From: Actinoalloteichus caeruleus DSM 43889
GTDB lineage: Bacteria; Actinomycetota; Actinomycetes; Mycobacteriales; Pseudonocardiaceae
Assembly (NCBI RefSeq): GCF_000429185.2
Contig: NZ_AUBJ02000001.1
Location: 1,798,001-1,862,000 of the forward strand
DNA length: 64,000 nt
Reading direction: 5' to 3'
In this document: one piece after another, positions 47,533-56,574 of the stretch
Position numbering within the stretch: position 1 is the stretch's first letter
How the letters are laid out: every line of letters starts with the position of its first letter
Notes under the pieces: model-generated
The model's database searches: none
Seen by the model: the letters and a program-made list of their open reading frames with translations, nothing else
Told to the model about the DNA's origin: nothing
Program-made: the position numbers and the translations under genes

Positions 47533-49035
47533 GTGTCAACCCGAGCGGCTGTGACCGTGAAACCGGACGATCACCGCTACGACCTGCTCGCCCGGGCCGA
47601 CAACTACCGGTTCGTCGCCCAACCCGAGTACTTCCGGTTGCCCTACTCCACGGCCCAGGTCGTCGAGGCGGTGTCGGAGGCGGTCGCGGCGGGCAAGCGC
47701 CTCACCGTGCGCTCCGGTGGGCACTGCGGGGAGGCGTTCGTCGCCTCCCCCGACGTCGACGTCATCGTGGACCTGTCCTCGATGTCCCACGTGGGCTACG
47801 ACGAGGAACGTGGTGCCTTCGAGGTGGAGGCCGGTGCCACGGTCGGCCAGATCTACCGGGTGCTGTACAAGAACTACGGGGTGACGTTCCCCGGCGGTTT
47901 CTGCATGGGGGTCGGGGCGGGCGGCCACATCTCCGGTGGGGGCTACGGGCCGCTCTCGCGCCTGCTGGGCCTGACCGTGGACTACCTGCACGCGGTGGAG
48001 GTGGTGGTCGTCGACGCCGAGGGCGTGGTGTCCACCGTGGTGGCGACCCGGGAGGAGGACGACCCGAACCGGGACCTGTGGTGGGCCCACACCGGCGGCG
48101 GGGGCGGGAACTTCGGGGTGATCACGCGCTACTGGCTGCGGTCGCCGGATGCGGTGGGCGACGCCCCCGAGGAGGCGCTGCCCCGCCCCCCTGCCTCGTT
48201 CCACGTCGCGCGGGTGAGCTGGTCGTGGGCCGAGCTGACGGAGGCCGACTACGTCCGGCTGGTGAGCAACTTCCTGGACTGGCAGCTGCGGAACTGCACG
48301 GTCGACTCCCCCAACATCGGGCTCTACGCCCTGCTGGAGTGCTTCCACCGGTCGGCCGGGCACCTGGCGATGCACGCCCAGATCCCGGTGGACGTCCCCG
48401 ACGCCGAGGAGCGGATGTCGTGGTTCCTCGCCGAGCTGAACGAGGGGGTCGCGGTGGCCCCGTCGGTGACCCGCCGGCGGTTGCCGTGGTTGGCGACCAG
48501 CCAGCTGTTGGCGATCCCCGACGTGGGGCCGGGTGCGATCGGGGTGCGGCGGAAGGTCAAGTCCGCCGACCTGCGCGGCGCGCACACCCGTGAGCAGCTC
48601 GCGGCCGCGTACCGCCACCTGTCCAGGGCCGACTACCACTGCCCCAGCGCCGCGATGGAGTACATCGCCTACGGCGGGCGGGTGAACACCGTCGACCCGG
48701 CGGCGACGGCGGTTCCCCGCGGGGCGTCGTTGAAGACCTTCTACATGGTGGCGTGGACCGATCCGGCTGAGGACGAGGAGCACCTGCGCTGGATCCGGGA
48801 GATCTACCGGGACATCCACTCCGCCACAGGTGGTGTTCCCACCCCCGACGAGGTCAACACGGGCGCCTACATCAACTACCCCGACATCGACCTGGCCGAC
48901 CCCGAGTGGAACACCTCCGGTGTCCCCTGGCACACGATCTACTACGGGGACAACTACCCGAGGCTCCAGGAGATCAAGTCGAGGTGGGACCCGCGCAACG
49001 TGTTCCGGCACGCCTTCTCGATCCGTCCTCGGTGA
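47533..49035 (+). CDS. crmK: Bicovalent FAD oxidase (BBE family), CrmK-like
   Basis: 500 residues from GTG 47533. FAD_binding_4 domain followed by a BBE C-terminus (WDPRNVFRHAFSI). Both covalent flavin attachment residues are visible: His64 in RSGGHCGE and Cys124 in GGFCMGVGAGGH. It should oxidise an alcohol with O2 to aldehyde, possibly on to acid; CrmK does this in caerulomycin biosynthesis and controls the aldehyde level offered to the aminotransferase. It has its own ribosome site (GGAAGG) and lies between two hairpins, so may be transcribed alone. It marks the apparent right end of the cluster. Confidence 0.8.
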   Translation: MSTRAAVTVKPDDHRYDLLARADNYRFVAQPEYFRLPYSTAQVVEAVSEAVAAGKRLTVRSGGHCGEAFVASPDVDVIVDLSSMSHVGYDEERGAFEVEAGATVGQIYRVLYKNYGVTFPGGFCMGVGAGGHISGGGYGPLSRLLGLTVDYLHAVEVVVVDAEGVVSTVVATREEDDPNRDLWWAHTGGGGGNFGVITRYWLRSPDAVGDAPEEALPRPPASFHVARVSWSWAELTEADYVRLVSNFLDWQLRNCTVDSPNIGLYALLECFHRSAGHLAMHAQIPVDVPDAEERMSWFLAELNEGVAVAPSVTRRRLPWLATSQLLAIPDVGPGAIGVRRKVKSADLRGAHTREQLAAAYRHLSRADYHCPSAAMEYIAYGGRVNTVDPAATAVPRGASLKTFYMVAWTDPAEDEEHLRWIREIYRDIHSATGGVPTPDEVNTGAYINYPDIDLADPEWNTSGVPWHTIYYGDNYPRLQEIKSRWDPRNVFRHAFSIRPR

Positions 49036-49072
49036 ACCTCGACGAACGCGGAGCGCCGCACCCCGGGTGGGT

Positions 49073-49092
49073 CGGGGCGCGCGCTCGCCCCG
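49073..49092 (+). terminator. Stem-loop after the FAD oxidase
   Basis: CGGGGCG / CGCCCCG perfect 7-bp stem, 6-nt loop, 37 nt after the stop. Confidence 0.55.
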
Positions 49093-49537
49093 GGGGCGCC
49101 GCGCGGAAGGGCGTCACACCGCTGGGGCGTCGTGGGCCCCGGGCGCGCGATGGTCGTCGCCGGTCCGGGGGAGGCGACGCCGCGAAGGGCAGGTGCGTCG
49201 CGCGCGGCAGGCGCTGGGCCTCGCCCGGGGCTCGGGCCGTGGCACCTCCGGGTGGGTCGAGCCGCTGAGCGTCGGTTTCCGGGCGGGAGGGGCGTCGGCA
49301 GGGGTCTCGGGCACCTCGACGGGCCCCGTGGTGTTCGGCCGTGGAGCGGGCCGCTGCTCCGGTGATCGTCCCCGGTGGGGCACGGTGCCCGGTCCGGCGG
49401 AGCCGCCCCCGCCCGGGCTCGGCGGGGGCGCTCGTCGACGGGCCCGCCCCCGGGGCAAGCCACCACGTGCGGCCCGGCGCGTCCCAGGGGTCGTCCGGGG
49501 TGGGAGGCCCGAGATGGGTTCCCCGTCTCGTCCGTCG
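49093..49537. other. Gene-free stretch
   Basis: About 445 bp between the last cluster gene and the decayed reductase; no protein features seen. Confidence 0.35.
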
Positions 49538-50192
49538 TCAGGCTGGCAGGCTCGGCAACGCCGAACGGGGGTCGGTTCCGGAGAGCGCCAGGCTGGTGGC
49601 GAAACCGGCGATCTCCTCCAGCTGCCTGGCCCGGTCGAGCCGTCCCAGCGCGGCGAGCACCCCACCCAGGTCACGCACGAGGGAGGCGACGCGCTCCACC
49701 GCGACCGGGTCGTCGCCGCACATCGCGACCGCTGGCGCCGCGCCGCCGTCGCGCGCCACTGGCCACCGCGAGGCCGGGAACAGGTGGAACGCCTTGACCA
49801 ACCGCGCCCCGGGGCAAGTGCCGCCAGCCGGCCGGCTCCCGACTCGCCCGGCTCGACGAGCAGGGCCCCGGTGGTGAAGTCGACCGGATTGGTCGGGTCG
49901 ATCACCGTCGTTCCCGCCAGTGTTCCGGTCGGCCCGCCCACCTCGCGCACCACGTCGGCCGCACCGGCCCAGGGCACCGCGAGCAGCACGACTTCCTGCC
50001 CGGTGACCGCCTCGCGCTGACTGGCCGCCCGTGCCGTCCCGCCGAGGCCGTGGGCGAGCCGCCGAGGCCGTGGGCGAGCCGCCGAGCCCTGTCCCTCGAC
50101 CTCCCTCCGACCACGACCTCGTGCCCGGCCCGCACCCAACCCGCGCCCAGCGCCGACGCCATCGTGCCGGTGCCCAGGATCCCGATCCTCAT
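49538..50192 (-). pseudogene. F420/NADP-type oxidoreductase, broken by two frameshifts
   Basis: Reading from ATG 50192: MRIGILGTGTMASALGAGWV with the Rossmann motif GxGxMA, then the frame is lost inside a 20-bp tandem duplication (50041-50080). The second frame continues VTGQEVVLLAVPWAGAADVV and TVIDPTNPVDFTTGALLVEP until a CCCCGGGG run near 49810. The third frame ends VKAFHLFPASRWPVARDGG and GFATSLALSGTDPRSALP. Pieced together this is a normal coenzyme F420-dependent NADP reductase-like protein of about 210 residues. Divergent from an intact HxlR regulator, its probable former controller. Confidence 0.8.
50041..50080. repeat. 20-bp exact tandem duplication
   Basis: The unit GCCGAGGCCGTGGGCGAGCC occurs twice head to tail, followed by six more matching bases. 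Twenty is not a multiple of three, so the duplication explains the first frameshift of the reductase gene. Confidence 0.95.
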
Positions 50193-50293
50193 CGCTCCAC
50201 TCCGATCTCCGCCGTGTCCTCGGTAGTACGGGATGGACGGTAGGGATCGCGACGCGCACCGATCGGTAGGAGACCAGGGGCGAGAATGGTCCG

Positions 50294-50677
50294 ATGACAC
50301 GCGCGGACCAGTCGCACTGCGTCGAGCTGAAGGCCGACTGCCGGGTTCGGGCCGCCACCGACCTGTTCACCCACCGCTGGGACCCGGTGGTGCTGGTCGC
50401 GCTGGGTGAGGGCGCCCAGCGGCGGCGGGACCTGCGGTGGGCGATCGGCGGGCTGAGCGACAAGGTGCTGACCGAGTCGCTGCGCAGGCTCGTCCGCCAG
50501 GGACTGGTCGGACGCCGTTCCCTCCCGGCGGCGCCGCCACACGTCGAGTACCGGTTGACCGCGCTCGGGGAAAGCCTGGTGCGCGGTCCGCTGAGGGCGC
50601 TGGCGCGGTGGATCGACGAGCACGGGGACGAACTCCTCGCCGCCGAGGAGCACGCCGACCGCGTCGACCTCCCCTGA
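50294..50677 (+). CDS. HxlR-family regulator
   Basis: 127 residues with the MarR-like winged helix of HxlR proteins: THRWDPVVLVALGEGAQRRRDLRWAIGGLSDKVLTESLRRL, then the wing VEYRLTALGESL. Near the N-terminus are two cysteines (Cys9, Cys16) of the kind used for thiol or aldehyde sensing in this family. About 100 bp from the divergent decayed reductase, which it probably regulated. Confidence 0.88.
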   Translation: MTRADQSHCVELKADCRVRAATDLFTHRWDPVVLVALGEGAQRRRDLRWAIGGLSDKVLTESLRRLVRQGLVGRRSLPAAPPHVEYRLTALGESLVRGPLRALARWIDEHGDELLAAEEHADRVDLP

Positions 50678-51247
50678 GCCTTCGGGCAGGACCGCGTGAG
50701 GCACCGTGGTCGGTGACGAGCTCGGTCGAACGCACGCCCGCCCGGCGGTGGGTGGTCCGGGGTCGAGCGGCGGTCCTGGAATTCCGCCGTTCCCACCGTG
50801 AAAGGGAAACCACACCAGCCCCACGCCGAACTCGATTTCCGGTCGAGAGCAGTGGGGCCGCACGGAACGGGCCCACGGTTCCTCCACACCATTGTCGGCG
50901 CCCCGCACCCCGTTTGTCCCGCTCACCGGCGGTACCGGAAATATTCCGGCGGAACCGGCACCTCCGGAATGGGGGACCACCGCTCGCCCTCGGGGCGAGC
51001 GCCACCGGGACCGGGGAGCGCCTACCCGGCTAGCCTCGGTGGGACCGGACGGCCTACACCCGCTCCGACCAGGTCATCAATGGGCGATCCGCCGTTCCCG
51101 TCCCCTTGCGGGGACGGCCCGCACGCGGGTGTTCGGGTGTCACCGTCAACAGCCGTCCGCGCCAGGGGAACACCAGGGCACACCGACATTCCTCGTTCGT
51201 CGACGTCGGATTTCCGTGCCCGGTTCACGACGAGGACGGGTTGAACG
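50678..51247. other. Gene-free stretch
   Basis: 570 bp before the monooxygenase; no recognised coding or strong regulatory feature. Confidence 0.35.
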
Positions 51248-53097
51248 ATGACCGGACCAACATCCTCCCCCACGGGGAGCAGCGAAAAGCGCGCGACGGA
51301 AACGGATCCCGCCCGGCTCCGGGAACGTTATCGCGTCGAGCGCGACCGCCGACTGCGCGCCGCCGGCAGAACGTACGTCTCACCGACAGGTCCCCTCGGG
51401 CACCACGCCGCCGACCCGCACGCCGATCCGGCGTTCCACCGGCCGCCGCTGCGGGACGAGGTCGACACCCTGATCGTGGGCGGTGGGTTCGGCGGTCTGC
51501 TCCTCGCCGCCCGCCTCCGGGAACGCGGTGCGCGGCGCATCCGGATCGTCGACCGCGCCGCCGACTTCGGGGGGACCTGGTACTGGAACCGGTACCCGGG
51601 AGCGCAGTGCGACGTCGAGTCCTACGTCTACCTCCCGTTGTTGGAGGAGACCGGCCGGTTGCCCAGCGAGAAGTACTGCGGTGGCGAGGAGATCCTCGAG
51701 CACGCCCGGGCGATCGGTCGGCGGTTCGACCTGTACCGCGACGCCTGCTTCCAGACGGAGGTCACGGAGCTGCGCTGGGACGAGGAGGAACGGCGGTGGA
51801 CGGTGCTGACCGACCGGGACGACGTGGTTCGGGCCCGGTACGTGGCGGTGGCGACCGGACCGTTCCGCGAGCTCCGGCTCCCCTCGATCCCGGGCCTGTC
51901 CACGTTCCGGGGTCGGGTGTTCCACACCGCCCGGTGGGACTACGCCTACACCGCGGCGGGCCGTCCACGGCGATGACCCGGCTGGCTGACAAGCGGGTCG
52001 CGGTGGTGGGAACGGGTGCCACCGGCATCCAGTGCATCCCCCCGTTGGGGCGGGACGCCGGTCACCTGTACGTGTTCCAGCGGACGCCGGCGGCGGTCGA
52101 CAGCCGGGGGAACCGTCCCACCTCCCCGGAGTGGGCGGGCGCGCTGGCCCTCGGTTGGCAGCGTCGCCGGCAGGAGAACTTCACCGCCGTGGTGTGCGGC
52201 GTGGACCAGGACGAGGACCTGGTGGCCGATGGGTGGACGGAGCTGTTCCGGTCGTTGCGGGTGCCCCTCCCCGGGTTGGCCCCCCACGGCTCGGAACCCG
52301 AGGGGGACGCGGCGGAGCGCATGGAACTGGAGGACTTCCGGCGGATGAACCACCTCCGGTCCCGGGTGGAACGCTGTGTCCGCGACCCGGAGACGGCCGA
52401 GGCCCTGAAACCCTGGTACCGGCAGTTCTGCAAGCGACCCGGTTTCAGCGATGACTACCTGGCCACCTTCAACCGTCCGACGGTCACCCTGGTGGACACC
52501 CGGGGGCGGGGCGTGGAACGGGCGACGGAGCACGGCCTCGTCAGCGGCGGCGTCGAGTACGCCGTGGACTGCGTCGTGCTGGCGACCGGGTTCAGCGAGG
52601 GCACGCCCTACGAACCGGGTTTCGGCGGTTGGATCCGAGGTCGGCACGGCGTGCGCTTGTCCGAGCACTGGCGGAACGGTGTGCGCACCCTGCACGGCCT
52701 CTACAGCCACGGCTTCCCGAACTGCTTCCTCCTCGGCCCCTCCCAGAACGGCATGTCGATCAACTTCTCGCACAGCCTGGACGAGCAGGCCCGGCACCTG
52801 GCCGCCGTGATCGACGCCGCCGAGCGGAGCGGGGCGTGGTACGTCGAACCCACGGCGGAGGCGGAGGTGGCCTGGGTGGAGGAGGTGCGCCGTTCCGGTT
52901 CGATGGACCAGGAGTACCTGCTGGCCTGCACCCCCGGTTCCTACAACGGGGAGGGCCGGCCCGTCGACCGCCCCGACACCTACGGCGGGCACGCCGTCCA
53001 GTTCCACGGGGTGATGCGGCGGTGGCGGTTCACGGGCGGGATGACCGACGTGCTCCGGGCCCCGGTCCGCGCGGTACCCGTGCCTCGCCACGACTGA
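51248..53097 (+). pseudogene. Baeyer-Villiger-type flavin monooxygenase, frameshifted
   Basis: The first 238 codons include FAD motif VGGGFGGLLLAARLRERG, GGTWYWNRYPGAQCDVES and the fingerprint FRGRVFHTARW of Baeyer-Villiger enzymes. That frame ends at 51976. The protein resumes in the -1 frame from about 51960 with the NADPH motif VAVVGTGATGIQCIPPL and runs to 53097 (LGPSQNGMSINFSHSLDEQA). Joined, it is about 615 residues, a normal length. The shift lies in GCGGCGGGCC, consistent with loss of one G. Its 3' end overlaps the convergent AraC gene by 68 bp. Confidence 0.8.
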
Positions 53098-54121
53098 CGG
53101 TGCCGACGGGAGAGGCGAGGCCCTCCCCGCCTCCTGGTGGCGACCCGACCGGTGCGCCCGCCGGCACCGGCGGGGAGGCGGTGGCCACCGCGCGGCGGTA
53201 GGCGGTGGGGCTGCACCCGCGGAGCCTGGTGAACGCGACGCTGAGCGCGAAGGCGTCCGCGTAGCCGACCCGGCGGGCGATGGTCGCCACCGTCGACTCC
53301 GTCTCCCGCAGCAGGTCCGCCGCCAGGCACACCCGCCACTCCGCGAGGTACCTCATCGGTGGTTCTCCCACGCCGGCGGTGAACCGGCGGGCGAACGCGG
53401 CCCGGGAGAGGCCGCAGGCGTGGGCGAGCGTGGCGACCGTCCACGGGGCAGCCGGGTTCTCGTGCAGCAGCCGCAGCGCGCGGCCGACCACGGGGTCGGC
53501 GGCCGCCCGGTACCAGTGCGGGGCCTGGTCGGGGTGGGAGTCGAACCAGGCGCGGAGCGTCGAGACGAGCAGCAGGTCCAGGAGGCGGTCGAGCACCACC
53601 TGGTGCCCGGGCAGGGTAGTGACGATCTCCTCGGAGACCAGGTCGAGCACCGGGCAGTGGCGGTCCTCGTCGCGGGTGACGAGCACGGGGGGCAGCGCGC
53701 GCAGCAGTCGGTCGCTGACCCCGGTGCGCCCGTCGTAGACCCCGGTGAGCAGCTGGGTGGAGCCGCCGGGGTCGACCGAGCAGGTTCGGGTGGCGGCCGG
53801 GGCGTCGGTGTCGAACGGGGTGCCATCCGCCCACCGGCATTCGACGTCGCCGACCACCACCAGGCGCGGTGGGGTGTCCGGTGGGTCGGACACGGTGTAC
53901 GAGGCGGGGCCGGTGAGGACGGCGATGTCGCCCGGCGCCAGCGGGATCGGTGCCCCGCCGACCGGGGTGATCCACCCCGACCCGTCCAGCAGGGTCACCA
54001 GGGACAGCGGAGCCTCGGTGTCGAAACGCACCGACCACGGCGGGTCCAGCACCGCGCGGGCCAGCAGGGCACCGTGCGCCCGCACCGAGGACAGCAGTTC
54101 CGCGAGGATGTCCACCCGCAC
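53030..54121 (-). CDS. AraC-family regulator with cupin sensor
   Basis: 363 residues. N-terminal cupin_6 domain (about 1-190; APLSLVTLLDGSGWITPVGG, ECRWADGTPFD) and a C-terminal double HTH (WTVATLAHACGLSRAAFARRF; YLAEWRVCLAADLLRETESTVATIARRVGYADAFALSVAFTR). The last 50 residues are a Gly/Arg/Pro-rich tail antisense to the monooxygenase end. GTG start at 54121. Divergent from the NmrA-like gene (76 bp), which it probably controls, as is typical for cupin_6 AraC proteins next to oxidoreductases. Confidence 0.88.
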   Translation of the reverse strand: MRVDILAELLSSVRAHGALLARAVLDPPWSVRFDTEAPLSLVTLLDGSGWITPVGGAPIPLAPGDIAVLTGPASYTVSDPPDTPPRLVVVGDVECRWADGTPFDTDAPAATRTCSVDPGGSTQLLTGVYDGRTGVSDRLLRALPPVLVTRDEDRHCPVLDLVSEEIVTTLPGHQVVLDRLLDLLLVSTLRAWFDSHPDQAPHWYRAAADPVVGRALRLLHENPAAPWTVATLAHACGLSRAAFARRFTAGVGEPPMRYLAEWRVCLAADLLRETESTVATIARRVGYADAFALSVAFTRLRGCSPTAYRRAVATASPPVPAGAPVGSPPGGGEGLASPVGTVSRGEARVPRGPGPGARRSSRP

Positions 54122-54197
54122 CAGAGTAGACGCTCAGGCATCGGTTCGAGCTTCGTGACCGATCTCCATCTCGATCGCGGGGGGTTGACTGGAGGTC

Positions 54198-55043
54198 ATG
54201 CGCGTTGATCCGATTCTCGTCACCGGTGCCACTGGCAGGACCGGCCGCCGGGTGGCGCGCCTGCTGGGAAATGCTGGTGTGCCCGTGCGGCTGGCCGCCC
54301 GTTCCGGTCCCGTGCGCTTCGACTGGTGGGACCAGGACACCTGGGACCCGGCGCTGACCGGGGCGGCTGCGGTCTACCTCGTCCCGTTGGACGGCGCCGC
54401 GCTGACGCGGGCGTTCGTGGAGCGGGCCGCCGCGCTCGGTGTCCGGCGCGTCGTCCTGCTGTCCGGGAGGGGGGTGGACGTCCCGGGGTACCTCGGGGAC
54501 GGGAACGGCGGGGGCGACACCCACATTCACGGGGAGCGCGCGGTCCGGGACAGCGGTCTGGAGTGGACAATCCTGCGCCCCGGCTGGTTCGCGCAGGACT
54601 TCAGCGAGGGGTTCTTCCGGGAGGCCGTGCTCGCCGGGGAAATGCGGTTGCCGACCGGGGACGGCTCCGCCACCTTCGTCGACGCCGAGGACATCGCGGC
54701 GGTCGCGGTGGCGGCTCTCACCGAGGACGGGCACGTCGGCGAGACCTACGAGCTGTAGGGTCCCGCCGCGCTGACCGTGGGCGACGCCGTCGACCTGATC
54801 TCGACGGCGACCGACCGCGCGGTGCGCTACGTGCCGCTGCCGGTCGTGGAGTTCGTGGCGGAACTCGTCACCCAGGGGTGGTCGTCCGGGGACGCCGAGG
54901 GTTTCGGCGACGTGCTGACCACGCTGCCCCGGGGCATGGACGACCACGTCTCCGACGGGGTCCGGCGGGCACTGGGCCGGCCGCCCCGGGACTTCACGGA
55001 GTTCGTCCGGGACGCGGCACGGGCGGGCTCCTGGGACGGCTGA
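54198..55043 (+). pseudogene. NmrA-like NAD(P)-binding protein with in-frame TAG
   Basis: Starts ILVTGATGRTGRRVARLLGN (NADP motif GATGxxG), then ILRPGWFAQDFSEGFF and FVDAEDIAAVAVAAL as in NmrA/azoreductase-type reductases. After GETYEL the codon TAG (54756-54758) interrupts; the same frame continues at once with LTVGDAVDLISTATDR and runs 95 codons to a normal stop at 55043. Family members usually read Ser at that place, so one base change (TCG to TAG) would explain it. The upstream 186-residue product keeps the cofactor domain but lacks the C-terminal part. Confidence 0.8.
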
Positions 55044-55590
55044 GGAGCGGGAACGCCGCTGCCCGCGCACACCCGTGGCGCCGGGGTCGGCCGCTTACCC
55101 GGGTGGAGCCGGTCGGGTGCGGCCGGCGGTGAGGCCGGCACGGGGCTCGGAGATTCGGTGCGGAGCCGTGGGGTGTTCCGCACCGAGGGTGTGGGCCAGG
55201 CGGGGCCGCGTCCCCCGCGCCGGCGACTGGCCGATTGCGGCGCTGCCGGACCGCGATGGCCCGTCCTGCTCCCCGGGGCGGAGCCGAGGCCGAGCCGGGG
55301 CAGAGGACCACCTGCTGTGCTCGCCCGCGCCGGTGGAACTCGTCGGTCGCGACCCGATCACCTCGCGACGGCGGTGTCCTGCTGGTCGAGGGCCCCGTGG
55401 TGGGTCAGCGTGGCGCGGGTGCTGGAACACCACCAGCCCGGCGCCGCCAGTGCCGCTCCGCGAGGTCGGGTCGCCCGGGCGGGGCTCGCCGGAGCGCGCG
55501 GGTGGCCGCGCCCGCCCGATTCCTGGCCACGCCCGGCGACGACGACCGCCGTCGCCGAGCCGTCCGGCGACCCCGGGCGGGGACGGGGTG
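55044..55590. other. Gene-free stretch
   Basis: About 550 bp with no supported gene in any frame. Confidence 0.35.
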
Positions 55591-56451
55591 TCACCGGGTC
55601 GAATCGGCCGTGGTCCCGGTGGGGAACTCCTCGGCGCCGATGACCTGGAGCAGTTCCAGCCGTCTGCGGGTGTCGGCGTCAGCCGGGGTGAGGACGAGCA
55701 GGAGTTGCTCCTGGTCCGGGGTGACCAGGGTTTCGCAGTCCATCACCAGGCGGCCGACCCGGGGGTGGAGCAGGGTCTTGCGGTCGGCGCGCCGGACGGC
55801 CACGGCATGTTCCGCCCAGCGCCGGCGGAAGTCCTCACTCGCCGCCCGCAACCGGTGGACGAGCCCGGTGACCACGGGGTCACCGGTCCGCCGGCCGGCG
55901 GTCGCGCGGAGGTCGGCCACGAGCTGGCGGGCCTGGTGCTCCCGTTCCTCGGGCGGGTACTGGTCGCGGGTACCGGGGTCGGTGAACCAGCGGTGGACGA
56001 GGTAGCGCCGGTCACCGGTGAAGCCGGTGAGGTCCCCGTGCAGGTGCACCGAGGCGCGGTTCTGGGCCAGCACCTCCCCCAGGTCGGAGGCGACCAGTGC
56101 CGCGGTCTCCCCCACCAGGTCGAGCATGCGCACCAGCCCGGCCCTGGCCAGCCGCGCCACCTCCTCCGCCGGAGGGGGGCGGTGGCCGGCCAGGTGGAAC
56201 AGGTAGGCCCGTTCGTCGTTGGACAGCCGCAACGCCCGGGACAGCGCCCCCAGGAGCTGGACCGAGGGTTGGCTGCTGCGGCCCTGCTCCAGGCGCACGA
56301 CGTAGTCCACTGACATGCCGGCGAGCAGGGCGACCTCCTCCCGCCGCAGGCCGCTGGTCCGCCGGCGGCCGCCCTCGACGATGCCCACCTCGGCGGGGCG
56401 GATCGCCGCCCGGCGGCGGCGCAGGAAGTCGGCCAGTTCCTCGCGGTCCAT
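55591..56451 (-). CDS. XRE regulator with MmyB-like ligand domain
   Basis: 286 residues. N-terminal HTH (LRRRRAAIRPAEVG; GLRREEVALLAGMSVDYVVRLEQG) and a MmyB-type C-terminal domain (ERAYLFHLAGH; VLAQNRASVHLHGD; FTDPGTRDQYPPEE). These proteins sense small hydrophobic ligands and often stand divergent to the oxidoreductase they control; here the aldo/keto reductase starts 124 bp away. Confidence 0.9.
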   Translation of the reverse strand: MDREELADFLRRRRAAIRPAEVGIVEGGRRRTSGLRREEVALLAGMSVDYVVRLEQGRSSQPSVQLLGALSRALRLSNDERAYLFHLAGHRPPPAEEVARLARAGLVRMLDLVGETAALVASDLGEVLAQNRASVHLHGDLTGFTGDRRYLVHRWFTDPGTRDQYPPEEREHQARQLVADLRATAGRRTGDPVVTGLVHRLRAASEDFRRRWAEHAVAVRRADRKTLLHPRVGRLVMDCETLVTPDQEQLLLVLTPADADTRRRLELLQVIGAEEFPTGTTADSTR

Positions 56452-56574
56452 GGGTCCATGCTGCCCCGAGCCGCCTCCCCCATCCAGGGAGCGCCACTCC
56501 CACGATCGACGCTCCTCTCCCCTCCGCCCGGACCGGCCCGCAGGCTGGGGAGAACGACGACGAAGGAGATCGTG

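Noticed and set aside
54185-54204. A further TGACTG-like palindrome (TTGACTGGAGGTCATG)
   Set aside because: The right half and spacer do not match the 6-5-6 pattern of the three sites.
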